Shown here piece by piece: positions 19,501-31,351 of a stretch of DNA of 64,000 bases (position 1 is its first letter; each line of letters opens with the position of its first letter). The DNA lies in assembly GCF_047495875.1 (NCBI RefSeq), contig NC_092474.1:9300501-9364500 (forward strand). Reading direction: 5' to 3'. The stretch comes from Pithys albifrons albifrons (taxonomy: Eukaryota > Chordata > Aves > Passeriformes > Thamnophilidae). The position numbers were made by a program, and so were the translations under genes. The notes beneath the pieces were generated by a model, which saw only the letters and a list, made by a program, of their open reading frames with translations, was not told the DNA's origin and did no database searches.

Positions 19501-22500
19501 AAATTACTCTTAAAATGGAGAGGCTGAAATTGCTCTCCAGGTGCTCACTTCTCATCAGAGCTGCAGAGAGACCTGCTGCTCTGTGTCTCCACAGGAGCAG
19601 GATGCTTTTGCAGACACAGTGACTTGCAGAAGTGGCAGAGGGGCCAGTGCCGCCTCCTGGCCCTCTTTGGCTCCCAGACAGGGCAGTGGGTGCTACTGGG
19701 GCACTTATCTTCAGGTAGGGGTTTGGAGGGGGTGGCAGTGCCAGCCCTGGATGTGCAGCCTTGCTTTGTGTCAGTCCTGGGACTCTGCTTGTCTTCCCCA
19801 TCCTGCATTCAGCACTCACCCCACCCTGGGCACCGGGGCTGGGGTTCCTGGGACAGGGTGGCTGGTGGTGTCCCCAGAAACTGCTCACTGACAGGGTGGG
19901 AAGCTGAATCTCCCTGTGCTGATGCCATCACGTGTTGTGTGAGCACTGCAGGACAGCACCCTCCCCCTGTCCCCAAAAACCCTCTTCTCCCTCCTGCCAT
20001 CTCTCCCCAGCCATGCCCAATGTCTGCAGATGTGTCCTCAAAGGACAACGTCCTCTGGCTCTTCCACAGGGGAGGGCTAAACTTTTTCTGAGAAAACCAT
20101 GCCCAGTAGCTGACAAACAGGTCTCTTCCCATCTGCCCCTTCCTGCTGAGCCTGCAGGGTGGGGATTGCTGGCAGCTGCAGGCAGGGAGCCATTCCTGGT
20201 GCTGGAGTGGGATGCCCCCGCCGGAGGCACCTTCTCTGGGGCAGGCACAGCAACCTTCCCTGAAGGACGTCCTCTCTGCTCTGGCTCCGCTGCATCCAGC
20301 TGACAGCCGAGAGCCTTGGCCTGGCACCTCAGCTGCCCTCTTGCTCTTTCACCTCCTGAGTGCTGCCGGCTGTTCTGCTGACTTCGCGGTGTTGCAAGAG
20401 CTGGAGCTGCTGGTTAAAGTCCGGGTAAACAGGTTGCAAAGCCCCCGCAGCCCTGGAGAGGGAGGGGGTTGGACAAAGCTGCTGCTCGTGGGCAGTGGGG
20501 TGATTTATTTGCATGGAATAAGGTTTCTGCTGGAATAAACCTGTGTGGGGAGAGGAAATGACAGCAGAGCAGGACCTCTGATTGCTCTTGCCTCCAGGGA
20601 GGGAAGGGGCTGCAGGGTGAGTGGTTTGTGCCACCCTGTCTCTCTGCAGGCAAATGGAGATGGGTTAAAATTGCCACAAGTCATGGAGTGTGTCCTGAGT
20701 CCTTGCCCTGTGCACTTTCCCGTGGGGTTTGAGGCCAGGGCAGCAATGAGGGGCTGGGAGGGTACCTGGCAGAGTGAATGCCTTGTTCCTCCACCCTCAG
20801 CTAGGGCAACCCCAGTGTCCCAGAGGTTGCCAGTTCCCATGAACAGCACACTGTCCCTTTGCTGGGGCACTTCACATGCTTCTGCGGATGTGGCTTTGCC
20901 TGTGGGATTCTGGGCAGAACCTCTCTGCCTCCCCTGCATGGACAAACATCCTTGATCCCAGTGGCAGCCGAGGCTGTGGGCAGGTTGCAGGAGGTGCAGG
21001 ATCCCTCCCTGTGCCATTTGGTGTGGCTGCCATGCGCCGAGGTGCTGGTTACCCCTGTACTGGTGCTTGTCCTGGGTGATTCCCTACTGTCTGGCTCCTG
21101 GAGGTGCTGGGACAGCAACTGGTGCTGGGGGACTGGGAGGGAGCAAATATTTATGGTGCTTAAAATGTCCAGCGCTTCAGTTCTGCAGTGTAGGAGGGAG
21201 GGAAGTGGCCTTGGCAGCAGCTGGGGTGTTCATGTGGCTGAGGCAGCAATGGTGTGGAGAGTTGCCAGCCAGTGCTCAGTTTTTTGGGGACTGTTGCACT
21301 CAGCTGGAGGACACTGCTCCTCATCCTGCAGCTTCCTGGGCACCTGCCAGCTGTTCTTCAGGAACTGCTTGTCTTTGCAGAGGAAATTATGGTGCTTGGC
21401 CAGCCCCTGTACAATGGGACCAGCAGTGTTTATCACCTCCGATGGATGCACCAAGGATGGGAGAGGGCTGAGGGGGCAGCAGGAGCAACGTGAGGACCCT
21501 GGGGATGGTGGTTGTCTTGTGGTGCCTGGGGGAGTGTGTGACTGGCTGGTTTCAGTGGTGTGACCTGGCCTTTCTGTGACTTCCTCCCACGCCCCCAAAG
21601 CTCAGGGTGCTGGGGAGGAGTCATGGCTGGCAGTGATCACCCACTGCCGCCTCCCGGGAGCCTGGGCTGGGCAGCTCCAGCCCCCTTGGGAACGCAGTGG
21701 GAAACAAGGGGCCTTTGTCCGCTCTGGAGAAGCTGGGCTGGCCTCAAGCCCCATCCCCAGCACCCCACGGGGCCGGGATGCTGCCAGGCTGGGCTGGAAT
21801 GTCCTGCCCTGGACACAGTGCCACAGTGTCCCCAGCCCTGCTGGACCTGTGGGAGGAGTGGGATGCTATTTGAGGAGGAGCCGAGCTTTCCATCACTCCA
21901 GCTGTGCTGAGTACTGGCCTGGCTTCTTGGCTCCCCCAGGGAGGGCAGTGCAGTCTGATGCTTCTTGTTCCTGGGGGGAAAACCAGGACAAGACTGTTTT
22001 AAGGTGGGTGCTGGAAGGAATGCAGCGAGTCTGCTTTTCCTTCCTTCCAGAAGGACACGCCTGAGAGCAGGCAGCTGTGCTGCAGGGGGTGCCAGTGGCA
22101 CTGGCAGCAGGGAGGCTGAGGCAGCATCAGAGAGGTCAGGTGTCTCTGTTGTAAATTTGGAGGCCATACAGAAAACATGCAACTTTGTGAGAAACTCCAC
22201 TGGTCTGAGGAGCTGAATCTGCCTGCTGCTGTCACAGGGAGCAGCCACGGGCCATGGTGTTCCCTATCAGCATCCCCTCATGGGGGTTCTCTGTGGGGTG
22301 CTGATAAGCAGAGCTGTGCTCTGCTGCATTTGGCTGCAGACCAGGATAACCAGTGCTGCGTCCAGCCCTGGCCCTTCTCACGATGGCAGTGTTCCCCCGT
22401 GGGACGTTGGGGTTTCCTCAGGTCTGTGGTGGGACTGCAAGTCAGCAATGGCTGTGGTGAGAGCTGCAATGCTGCTGAGCCACACGGAGGACACGGCCAG

Positions 22501-25500
22501 GCTGGAGGGGCCACTGGAGGCTGTGTGGGAGACTTGGGAGCTGGCAGCCCACCTGACCATACACTGCACACATCCTGAGGGATGGGGCATGGTTGACCTT
22601 CCCTGGGCAAGGAGCAGGGACAGCCTTGGGGATGCTCAGGTGGTTGCTGACCCCAGTGGCAGCACCCTGTGTCCTGGGCTGGGCTGAGCAGGGTTTGCCC
22701 TGTGATCCCTGAGGGAGGCTTGGCCTTGCACTTCCTCCCTGTGCCGGCACAAAGGGCTCCCGCTGCTCGGCGGCACCGGCTGCGCTTTGATGCGAGGAAA
22801 CGCACTGTGATCCATCGTGGCCGGATGGGCTGAGCCCAGCGCCCCCAGCCCAGCTGTGTCCAGCTGCAAGGGCTCCAGCCATGCACAGTGGAGCCCGTGG
22901 CTGAGGGCGAGCATCCCTTGCTGCCTGGGCCACCAGAAAAGGCTGCAGCCAGTGTCATCAGTGCCCAGCAGGAGCCCGGGGCAGCCAGACAGGCCTGATG
23001 ATAATTGTGTTTCCTGCTGGTATGGCTGGGTCTGCAGATGATCTCCTGCTGGTGTGGGGAGTGGTGCTGGACCTGCCGCAGCACCTCTGGGTCTGTAAAT
23101 CCCAGTGCTGGCAGCTCACCTGGGAGTCTGAGACTCTGGAGAGGGAGGGGTGCCACTGAGGTGGCAACTTGCCAAATAGAAAGCCGTGGGTGTGGTGTTT
23201 TGCCCAGTTTTCCGACCCCTTTGGCCAGTCTCCTTGATGACTCCTGCCATGGGTGGGCAATGATGCCTGTGCAGGGCACCCCACTGGCACAGGGCCCTGC
23301 TGCTGTGTGGAGTCCAAAGGGTTTTGGTGAGGACAGGCACACAGTGTCCCAGCCCAGCCCTGGCTGCCAGAGGCCCTGGGCTCAGCCACCGTGTTGCTGG
23401 CAGCAGCCACACAGCACTGAACAGCCCAGTGCTGCTCCTGCCCCAGTGCCCCCTCCTCTCCCACATAGGTGGCCTGGCCGGAGGGATTGAGATCTGCATC
23501 ACATTCCCCACTGAGTATGTGAAGACGCAGCTGCAGCTGGACGAGAAGGCAAACCCTCCCCGCTACAAGGGCATCGGTGAGCACACCCCCAGTGCCTGGT
23601 CCCAACCCCCCTCTGGGTCTGGGGGCTCCCAGGGAGCCTGGCTGGAGCTGGGGTGTGTGTGGTGGGTGGTCCTTGGTGTGGTGGGTGACAGTGGCACCGC
23701 TGTGCTCTGCCACAGGGGACTGTGTGAAGCAGACTGTCCGGGACCATGGCATCCGGGGGCTGTACCGGGGGCTCAGCTCGCTGTTGTATGGCTCCATCCC
23801 CAAGGCTGCTGTCAGGTAGGTGTGTCCCCATGGCATGGGCTGAGAGGGGGGAACCTCCGACAGCAGCAAACAAGGGGTGGTTCTGCCCTTGGTGTGTCCA
23901 TTGGCACTTCACCAGGCCAGGTACTTTACCAGATGGGAGGGTCGTCTTGCAGGGTGTGCAGCTGCTCCTAGAGACAGACCCAGAGCAGGGGGTGCAGCTC
24001 CCTGTCTGGGTGCTCAGGGGTTGACACGGTGGCTCCTTTGCAGATTCGGGATGTTCGAGTTCCTCAGCAACCAGATGAGAGACGAGCAGGGCCGGCTGGA
24101 CAGCACACGAGGCCTCATCTGTGGGCTGGGGGCTGGCGTGGCTGAGGCTGTGGCCGTGGTCTGCCCCATGGAGACTGTGAAGGTGGGTGGGAGGCAGCTG
24201 CCAGTGTCCCCTGCCTTGGCATCCCTCACTGGGCAGGGCTGGAGGGTGCAAGAGTGAGGGTTGCCTGATTTTGAGGGACCTGAGTGCCATGTAGGTTTGC
24301 CCAGGCTGCTTTTGTAGGGGAAGATCTGATGCTGAAAAGCCTTGCAGAGGTCAAGTCAGGTGACCATGGCCCCTTCCCCTCTCTGGAGAGGAGCCCCATG
24401 CTCAGGAGCCATCTTGTCACCCATTTTTGGACTGTAAACCCCACATGGCAGCTTGAAGCAGCAGTTTCCCAGGTTTTCCTCTACAAAATGCACGGCTGCT
24501 GTGGGTACAGTCTTCCCCCATGGTCTCTCCCAGTGTTGCTTGTCCATGTGGGTTGGCTCTGGTCTTGGGTCTGTCCCCGGCACAAGGCAAGAGGTGGCCG
24601 ACAGCCCATTGGGGCCATCACACCTGCCCTTACCTCAGCCAGGACGAGCACATCATCTCCTTGTAGGTGAAGTTTATCCATGACCAGACCTCTCCCAACC
24701 CCAAATACCGTGGTTTCTTCCATGGCGTCCGGGAGATCGTTCGGGAACAGGGTGAGTCCCCGGGATGTGGCACCCTGACCCCCTGGGTACTCCCATGCTG
24801 TGGAGATGGGGTGGAAGGTGGCAGATGGGCACAGGCTGGGATGGGTGGCCTGGGGACAATTTTCTCAGCCAGCTGAGGATGGTCTCACCTCCAACCCCTT
24901 CTTTTTGCAGGACTGAAGGGGACCTACCAGGGCTTAACTGCGACCATCCTCAAGCAAGGATCAAACCAAGCCATTCGCTTCTTTGTCATGACCTCCCTCA
25001 AGAACTGGTACAAAGGTATGATACCCTTGTCCTCCCAGGCCTGGGCTCTGGCTCCTCCAGCCCACTCTTGGGAGCTGGGATGGACTTTCCATCAGTACAC
25101 CCCCTACTTCTCATGGCTCAGCCGTTCAGGATGGAGGAAGATGAAAACCATCTTGAGGTGGCCCCAGCTTCTGGGGCTGAAGGGTCCTGGTGCTGGAGCA
25201 TCACTTTCACACCCACCCTGAGTCCCTTGGTGCTGCATGGGCTCTGCATGGGTGGTGCTGCTGGACAGTCCCCTCCAAATGCTTCAGTGCTGAGCCCCCC
25301 AGCTCAGCACTGCACCATGACCACAAGCAGCCAAACTTGGGATCTTCCTTGAGGGCTCTCTGGGGAATGCATGCTTCATCCCACAACCACTCTACACTCA
25401 ACCTCTCTTCCTTTCCAGGGGACAATCCCAACAAGGTCATCAACCCCTTTGTCACAGGGGTGTTTGGAGCCCTTGCTGGAGCTGCAAGTGTCTTTGGCAA

Positions 25501-26124
25501 CACCCCCTTGGACGTGGTGAAGACCAGGATGCAGGTACGGTTCCAGGGCACGGTGCGGGACTGCTCTGCCTGCAGCAGGCTGGGGCCACCTGCTGCCTGG
25601 GAGCTGTTTCACACAGTCCCTAAGGCAGGTGCATGATGGTGATGGGATTTGGTTTGGGAGATAACTGGAGTTGTGCTGGGAGGTGTTTGCATAGAGGTGG
25701 GGATGTCCCTGCCAGTTTTGATTCACAGCAGTGAAGAGGGATCAGTTCCTCCTGGTGCACCCCCAGCTATTTGCCTCACCCACAAAATCCCCCGGGTGCA
25801 CCCCAGGCACTGGCCTCTGATCCTGCTTTTCCCTTCCTGCAGGGCCTGGAAGCGCACAAGTACAAGAACACCTGGGACTGTGCCTACCAGATCATGAAAC
25901 ACGAAGGGCCCCTGGCGTAAGTTCTGTGGTGGGGCGGGCAGGGGGGAGGACCGGCAGGGAGGGGGTTGCGAGGACACCCAGCCCCACGGCCTCCCTTTAT
26001 CCCTGGCAGGTTTTACAAGGGCACAGTGCCTCGCTTGGGTCGCGTCTGTCTCGACGTGGCCATCGTCTTCATCATCTACGATGAGGTGGTCAAATTCCTC
26101 AACAAGGTGTGGAAAACGGACTGA
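13042..26124 (+). CDS. SLC25A1: Mitochondrial citrate/malate carrier (tricarboxylate transport protein)
   Basis: Nine exons: 13042-13132, 23469-23576, 23716-23815, 24044-24182, 24667-24751, 24911-25015, 25419-25534, 25843-25916, 26010-26124. They give 310 residues (human about 311), with all phases consistent. The protein exchanges mitochondrial citrate for cytosolic malate across the inner membrane, supplying cytosolic acetyl-CoA for lipid synthesis. It has the threefold solute-carrier repeat: PTEYVKTQL (from residue 44), PMETVKVKF and [10 protein letters not shown], each fitting P-x-[DE]-x-x-[KR]. The N terminus [20 protein letters not shown] matches the mammalian presequence-like start, and the ATG lies in a GC-rich first exon. 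The C terminus KVWKTD is conserved. Introns 2-8 are short, while intron 1 is about 10.3 kb. The position next to CLTCL1 supports orthology. Confidence 0.97.
13133..23468 (+). other. SLC25A1: SLC25A1 intron 1
   Basis: A GC-rich intron of about 10.3 kb with a canonical GTAAGG donor and CATAG acceptor. Open frames of 100-350 codons occur on both strands, but they lack family resemblance and splice-site support; stop-poor GC-rich DNA explains them. An 18-base C run at 18582 is the only striking local feature. An alternative first exon nearer exon 2 is possible but I cannot point to one. Confidence 0.75.
18582..18599 (+). repeat. Homopolymer run of 18 C
   Basis: An uninterrupted C tract is followed at once by G and CCCCGG. 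The minus strand carries the G run, a potential G-quadruplex. It lies inside SLC25A1 intron 1 and its length is likely variable and prone to sequencing error. Confidence 0.9.
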
Positions 26125-27355
26125 GGGGCCGGGCCAGGTGGCCCCTGCCTGCTGGGCCCCACAGTGCTGCAGCTGGAGAGCAGAGACCAAGCCCACACCT
26201 GCCTGCGGCGCTGCCAGGGCCAGGCCTGCCCTGCACGCCCTCCCCCCAAACCCAGCTACCTTTATCTTTAGAAACAGGCTCTGGAGCAGGTTAAATTAGT
26301 AGTTGTGTGCTAAAAGGAGCAGGGAGGGAGCAGCATCCCACCATCCACACCCTAAGCATCCCAGTTATGCCCACCCCTATCCCCTGGTGACATTTCCCCC
26401 TGGTCCCACATCAGGTGGTTATCTGGGCTGAGGTGTCTCCTAGAACAGTGGCCTCAGGGCTTCCAGCAGCCAGGAGCTGCTGTCTGCCTGGGGAGCAGCT
26501 CTTTTGGAAGTGCTGACAACTGCCCAGAGCCATGGTGCAATGCCAAGCTGTACATGGGGCATTGCAAGCTGACGGTGGGGCTGTCACTGCCAGCTGGGAG
26601 CGGTGCACTGGGTCACAGCAGCGCTGGGGGGAGCCCAACAGCCCTGCGCTCCCTGGGATGGGAGGACAGTAACCTGCTGGTGTGGCTCCAGGGTTCCCCC
26701 TCCCTCCCTGCCAGCACTTGAGACCACCGCTGTGCAGCATCCCATCCCTGAAGTCCCACTCAGCCCTGGGTGCTGAGCAAAGGCTGCCCAGAATTGCACA
26801 TAAAGCCAGGCCTTTAGTTCTGCTCCCCAGGGGCCAGGGTTGGAGTGAGCCGAGTGCCCCCATCACTTGCCGTTTACAGTCGAGACGCGTGTGCGAGCCG
26901 GGGCGAGGAGGGGCAGCCCCGCGCCGCAGACTCGGCCCCTCGGCCGGGGGTGCAAACCCCTTTCTTCTGCCACATTCCCCCCATCTGTCCTCCCACCACC
27001 TCTCTGTGGCCCCGTAGGTAATCCTGTAGCTTTTGGAGCTTCACGCTGACCCACTAACAGCTGTGGATGTGGGGCCAGAGCCCCTCCCTGCCTGCACCAG
27101 GCTGGCCCCACATGATTTGTGCCAAACTTCTCCTGAGGGAGCTGGGGGTGCAGCAGCCAGGGCTCAACCCATCCCTCCTCCCTCTTGTCGCCAGCGATGA
27201 GCTCAGCCTTAACACAGGAGGGTGAAGGAGGAAAGCCCGGGCTCGGTTTACCTGCGGCTTTCGGTTCTGAAGCCAGTGAGGGTTGCATTGTTTTTTTTTA
27301 TTCTTATTCTGTTTTACATTGGCAATTTGAATAAAATCAGTCTGGCTTTAGCAGC
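26125..27355 (+). other. SLC25A1: SLC25A1 3' UTR
   Basis: Non-coding sequence of about 1.2 kb follows the TGA. It ends at an AATAAA (27330-27335) with a GT-rich stretch about 25 bases downstream (TGTGTTGGTGTCTGG), the expected layout of a cleavage site. Confidence 0.7.
27330..27335 (+). promoter_or_regulatory. SLC25A1: Polyadenylation signal of SLC25A1
   Basis: Canonical AATAAA in a T-rich setting with a downstream GU-rich element. It lies only about 415 bases before the next gene's ATG, so the two tandem genes are closely packed. Confidence 0.75.
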
Positions 27356-27750
27356 TGTGTTGGTGTCTGGGCAGTGCTGAGTGAGCAGCAGGAACTGGTC
27401 TCCCCATCATGCCAGGATGGTGTTCCCAGGGGAGCATCATCTCCAACCCAGCAGCACCCATTCACAGATGCTCCCAGGCAGCTCCAGGGCTGTGTTGTCC
27501 CATGCACAGTGCTTTGTTAGTAATCCTGGTTATTTGTGTGGAGCCCTTGCCCTGCCATGGGGCAAAGCGCCGGGAAGGCGAGGGGCGGTGGAGCAGAAGG
27601 GAACGGGCTTTGTCCACCGCCCAGCCTGGGGGCGGTGCGGGGCAGCACAGCCCGAGCTCCCAGCGCTGCCACCAGCGCAGCCCGAGCTCCTCATCCAGGA
27701 GGTGCAGGGCAGAGCCATCCCTCGGGGCTTGCAGGGTCCCTCCCGGTGCC

Positions 27751-30165
27751 ATGCAGGGCCTGCTGCTCTGGGGGGGCTGGCTGCTGGCCACCAGCTGCCT
27801 GGTGGGTGCCACGGGCAGCTGCCGGGACCGGTGCTGCCCAGGCAGGAACAACGCGTGCTGGGTCCCCAGCACCCGCCGGGCTCGCTGCTACTGCGACTCA
27901 TACTGCCAGAGGACCGGAGACTGCTGCCAGGACTACCACGCCACGTGTCGCCGCGCCGGTGAGTGGCACAGGGGATGGCACTGGCCAGACCCGGCGCTGC
28001 GGCCACTGCCTGGGCTGGGTGATGGGTGTTCGCTGTTACCTCTTAGCCCCTTTTTGAGCGGTAACAGGATGCTGGCTGGGCTAAGTTTGTAGCAATATCC
28101 CAGTTTCCCTCATTTTTCCACACTGAATGCCTGGCTGGTCCCAGTTCAATGAGAGAGCCCGCAGCTGGTCTGCCGCTGATGGGAGCGCTGTCATTGCAGA
28201 GTGCTCAGTGTGGGACCCAGCAGGACAAACCTCGACAACACCCCTGCCACTGTCATGGGCACTGCCTTGCACGGGGACATGGGAACCGGGGGCTGCACTG
28301 GGGGTGCCAAACAGGGATCATGGGTTTGGGTGCAGAGCCAGCCAGGCCTGGGGACCCAAACCTGGGCAGGCAGGCGCTGTCTGTGTCCCCTTGGACAATT
28401 GCAGCAGTCAGCCCTTTCTAATCTCCGGGGAGATTAGCAGCGTCCCAGCTCAGCGCGATGCGGCACAGGGATAAAGTCCTGCAGAAGCGCCGCACAATGT
28501 CCCTCTGCTGCTGGGGGTCGGGGGAGAGGGGTTGCTGGAGTCACCCTGGCCCTTGTCCTTCCTCCCCTCTTCTCCTCCCCTGTGCCTCATGTCCCCTGCC
28601 TCTTTCATTGTTCATGGCACTCTCTCTCTTTCCCCTCTCCTCCATCCCTTCCTCCTGCTCCCCTGGCAGCCGTGGGCTGTGCCGTGGGGCCCTGGGGGCC
28701 GTGGAGCGGGTGCAGCTCCCCGTGCGGGGTCGGCAGCAGAGCTCGCAGCCGCCAGGTCACCGTCCCGCCCCGGCACGGAGGGGAGCCCTGTCCTGACCTC
28801 AAGCAGCGCCGCGGCTGCCTGGGGGAGCACCCGACCTGTGGGGCGGCCAAAGGTAACGTGGGACGCCTGACGCCCTTGCCCGTGGCTGACCCCGTGTGCT
28901 GCCGTCCCCGCTGTCTGTCCTGGGGTGTCTTTAGCCATCCGTGTGCCCTTCATGGCTGCTCTTCCGCCAGAGGTAGCCAAGATACTCCCCAAGTCCTTCA
29001 GCTGGGACTTCAGAGATCCCTGGCGAAGAGCTGGGCTGCCACTGCCAGAGGAGCCCTCTGGGTATGTGTGAGGATGGGGCCCTTCTGCAACGTCTCTCCC
29101 CAAAGCTGGAACCCCTCTGCATCCCCCTGCAGCCACGACCCCCTTGCAACCCTCAGACCCCGGACATTTTTGCACCCCCCAGACATTACTCTTTTCCCTA
29201 CCCCAAACTATGGCCCCATTGCACCCCCTACAAATCTGTGGGCCCTTCTCACCCCCCAAAGCATGGTCCTTTTGTGTCCCATAAAGCTCTAGTCCTTTTG
29301 TTCCCCTGCAGACTCATAGCCCCATTGCACCCCCATAACAAAGCCATGGCCCCTTTGCAACCCTCACCCTCAAAGAACCATTATCCTGCTGCCCCAAACC
29401 ATGATCCCTTTGCACCCCTTAAATTCATAGTCACCCAACACCCCCCAGAGCCAATACCCTTCTCACCTCCCCAGCTATGGCCCCTTTGCCCCCCCAAACC
29501 CACATGCCCATTACATCCCCAATCCATCAAAAAACCACAACCTCTGCCCTACCTTCTAACCACCATTTTCCCTATTTTTCCCACCATTTCCCCTCTTTTC
29601 CCCCTGTTTTCCCAGCTTCCCCAGCTACTGTGGCTATTTCCGCTTGACACAGGTAGGGCCCCCTTGCCGTGGGCAGGCCTGGAGCCGCCGCCTGCACCGG
29701 GACACGCAGGTGTGTGTGGAGTGCTGGGGGAATGTGTCCCACCATCGTCCCCCTTGCACTGGACACGGGCTGCAAGGAGCCAGGTGGGTGTTAATTTTTG
29801 GAGGGACACACCCAATTGGAAGAACATCTTTCCATATCCTTGAAGCATCTTCCTTTTACATTCTTAATATATTTATATATAAAACTGTTATTATAGTGTG
29901 CCATAATATACCATATAAGATAATAATGTGGACTATAAATTGATAATATATAAAAATAAATATATTTAAATAGAGTATTTTAGTTGGAAGGTATTCTTAC
30001 ATAAAACTATATATAATTTTTAAAATTATATGTAATTATTCTAAAATTTTCCCTTCCAGGACATTTTGGGTGGCTGACTCTGTGGTGGGGTGCCAGGGCT
30101 CGTGGGTGCAGGAGAGGCTGCAGAAGGGTTGTGTCTGCTCCCCACCTGCTCTCATCTTCGTGTAG
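27751..30165 (+). CDS. SBSPON-like secreted protein (somatomedin B + thrombospondin type 1 domains)
   Basis: Five exons: 27751-27958, 28670-28852, 28971-29061, 29625-29783, 30060-30165. They give 248 residues in one consistent frame (SBSPON is about 264). Residues 1-22 form a signal peptide (LLLWGGWLLATSCLVGATG). Residues 24-67 are a Cys-rich somatomedin B module (CRDRCC, RCYCDSYC, GDCCQDY). Exon 2 is a thrombospondin type 1 repeat with WGPWSGCSSPCG, whose tryptophans fit the C-mannosylation pattern. Exons 4-5 match the unnamed C-terminal part of SBSPON (TQVCVECWG, GCQGSWVQERLQKGCVC, ending ALIFV); NVS is a potential N-glycosylation site. The product is probably an extracellular matrix protein. 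The canonical SBSPON gene lies elsewhere in human (chromosome 8), so I treat this as a paralogue and leave the symbol blank. Exon 4 could also start nine bases upstream (29616), adding three residues. Confidence 0.85.
29090..29545 (+). repeat. Degenerate minisatellite in SBSPON-like intron 3
   Basis: About 450 bases are built from imperfect units of roughly 30-40 bp, recognisable by the recurring core CCATGGCCCCTTTGCACCCC and variants such as TATGGCCCCATTGCACCCC. The plus strand is almost free of G runs and rich in C, A and T. Copies are too diverged for an exact unit length by eye. Confidence 0.65.
29840..30056 (+). other. AT-rich block in SBSPON-like intron 4
   Basis: About 200 bases are almost wholly A and T (runs such as TATATTTATATATAAAA), set inside GC-rich sequence and ending at the polypyrimidine tract of exon 5. 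No coding or transposon signature is visible. It may be an old insertion or a simple-sequence expansion. Confidence 0.75.
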
Positions 30166-30232
30166 AATCTCCCTGGGAAGGTGAGCTGAGCCTTCCTATG
30201 GCACCACTCCATGCTGGGGAGGTGGGTAATGA

Positions 30233-30238
30233 AATAAA
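30233..30238 (+). promoter_or_regulatory. Polyadenylation signal of the SBSPON-like gene
   Basis: The AATAAA is 68 bases after the TAG, implying a very short 3' UTR. Confidence 0.6.
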
Positions 30239-30259
30239 AATGTAGTGTCTTTCATAATT

Positions 30260-31320
30260 TCCCCCTTCTGCAAATTTGCTGCTCACTCTTGGAGCTGACT
30301 CCCTGTGAATGTCGTCATGTATTTTGTTGAAGAAGGGGAAGGAAATCCTCTTATAAAGATTAAAAATAAGGGAATTGCTGAAGTGTGGTGATTGATGGTG
30401 GAAGAACACGCTGAGGGTAAATCTGGGTGAGAAGGTGATGCAGCAGTGACATGGTGTGATGATGTCACACTCAGCCATGACATCATGCCATGCAATGAGC
30501 TGCCACTGGCAAGCAACATGAGGATGGAGGCAGCATCCCTCCTGTGTGTCTGAGATCACTCACTGGAGCGAGCTGTGCAGGGTGACTCAGCTGTGTGCTG
30601 TGGTTTACAGACAGGAATTAAACAGACACACCCAACACCTGCACGTGGGCAATGGTGCTGGAGGGTGGCCAGTTCCAGCTGTGGGGCTTGGCAGCCCCCA
30701 CTGGAGGGAGCAAGGCTGGGCTGGGTGGTGCTGGTGCCCTTCCCCACTCCTCTTTTGGCATGACCTGACCTCGCTGCTGGGGTCCCTGGTCCAGCCTTGG
30801 CTCGTGGTACCCCAGTCGGGTGGGAGGATGTGCTGTGCCAGGGCTGGCTCTTGCCAGGCTGGCTGAGGGTGTGCAGGCAAGAGGGAGCCCAAGGGGGCAC
30901 AGCCCAGGGTCTGGTGGGAAGAAGGGGGCTAACCCTAACCCATCCCCAGGAGGAGCAGGCTGTCTCTGTCCCCACACTGGGGACTGGGGCCCTGGGCAGT
31001 CGCAGTACCTCCAGAAGACTATTAGGTGCTCAGCTCCCTGTGGAATTTATGATTTCCAAGAGGAGGTGTGGGGGTTCATGGAGCACTGCTGCCCAGGACT
31101 GGGGTTTCAGCCAGGCATTGGGTTGTCACGTGCCCATCAGCTGCCTGTGGCCATGAGCCAGGGTGGCCGCAGGGGGCTGGGAGAAGGGGGCTTAGGACTT
31201 GAGGCCCCCACTGCAGCCAGTGGCTGTTGCCTGTTTGCTGCCACTGGACGTGTTTGGCTCCTGCTGCCTGTGGCAGCTCCCTCTCATACCAGGCTCCTGG
31301 GCAGGGAAATTAAAGGGCTT
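30260..31320. other. Intergenic region between convergent genes
   Basis: About 1 kb separates the 3' ends of the SBSPON-like gene (+) and the THADA-like gene (-). I see no gene, RNA or repeat in it. Confidence 0.6.
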
Positions 31321-31345
31321 CAACACTGGCAATGTTCTTGGCCTC

Positions 31346-31351
31346 TTTATT
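31346..31351 (-). promoter_or_regulatory. Polyadenylation signal of the THADA-like gene
   Basis: TTTATT on the plus strand reads AATAAA on the minus strand, about 350 bases beyond the TGA. It sets a plausible minus-strand 3' end near 31325. Confidence 0.65.

Noticed and set aside
22278..23342. 354-codon open frame on the minus strand
   Set aside because: It lies wholly inside SLC25A1 intron 1 and resembles no known family; GC-rich, stop-poor DNA explains its length.
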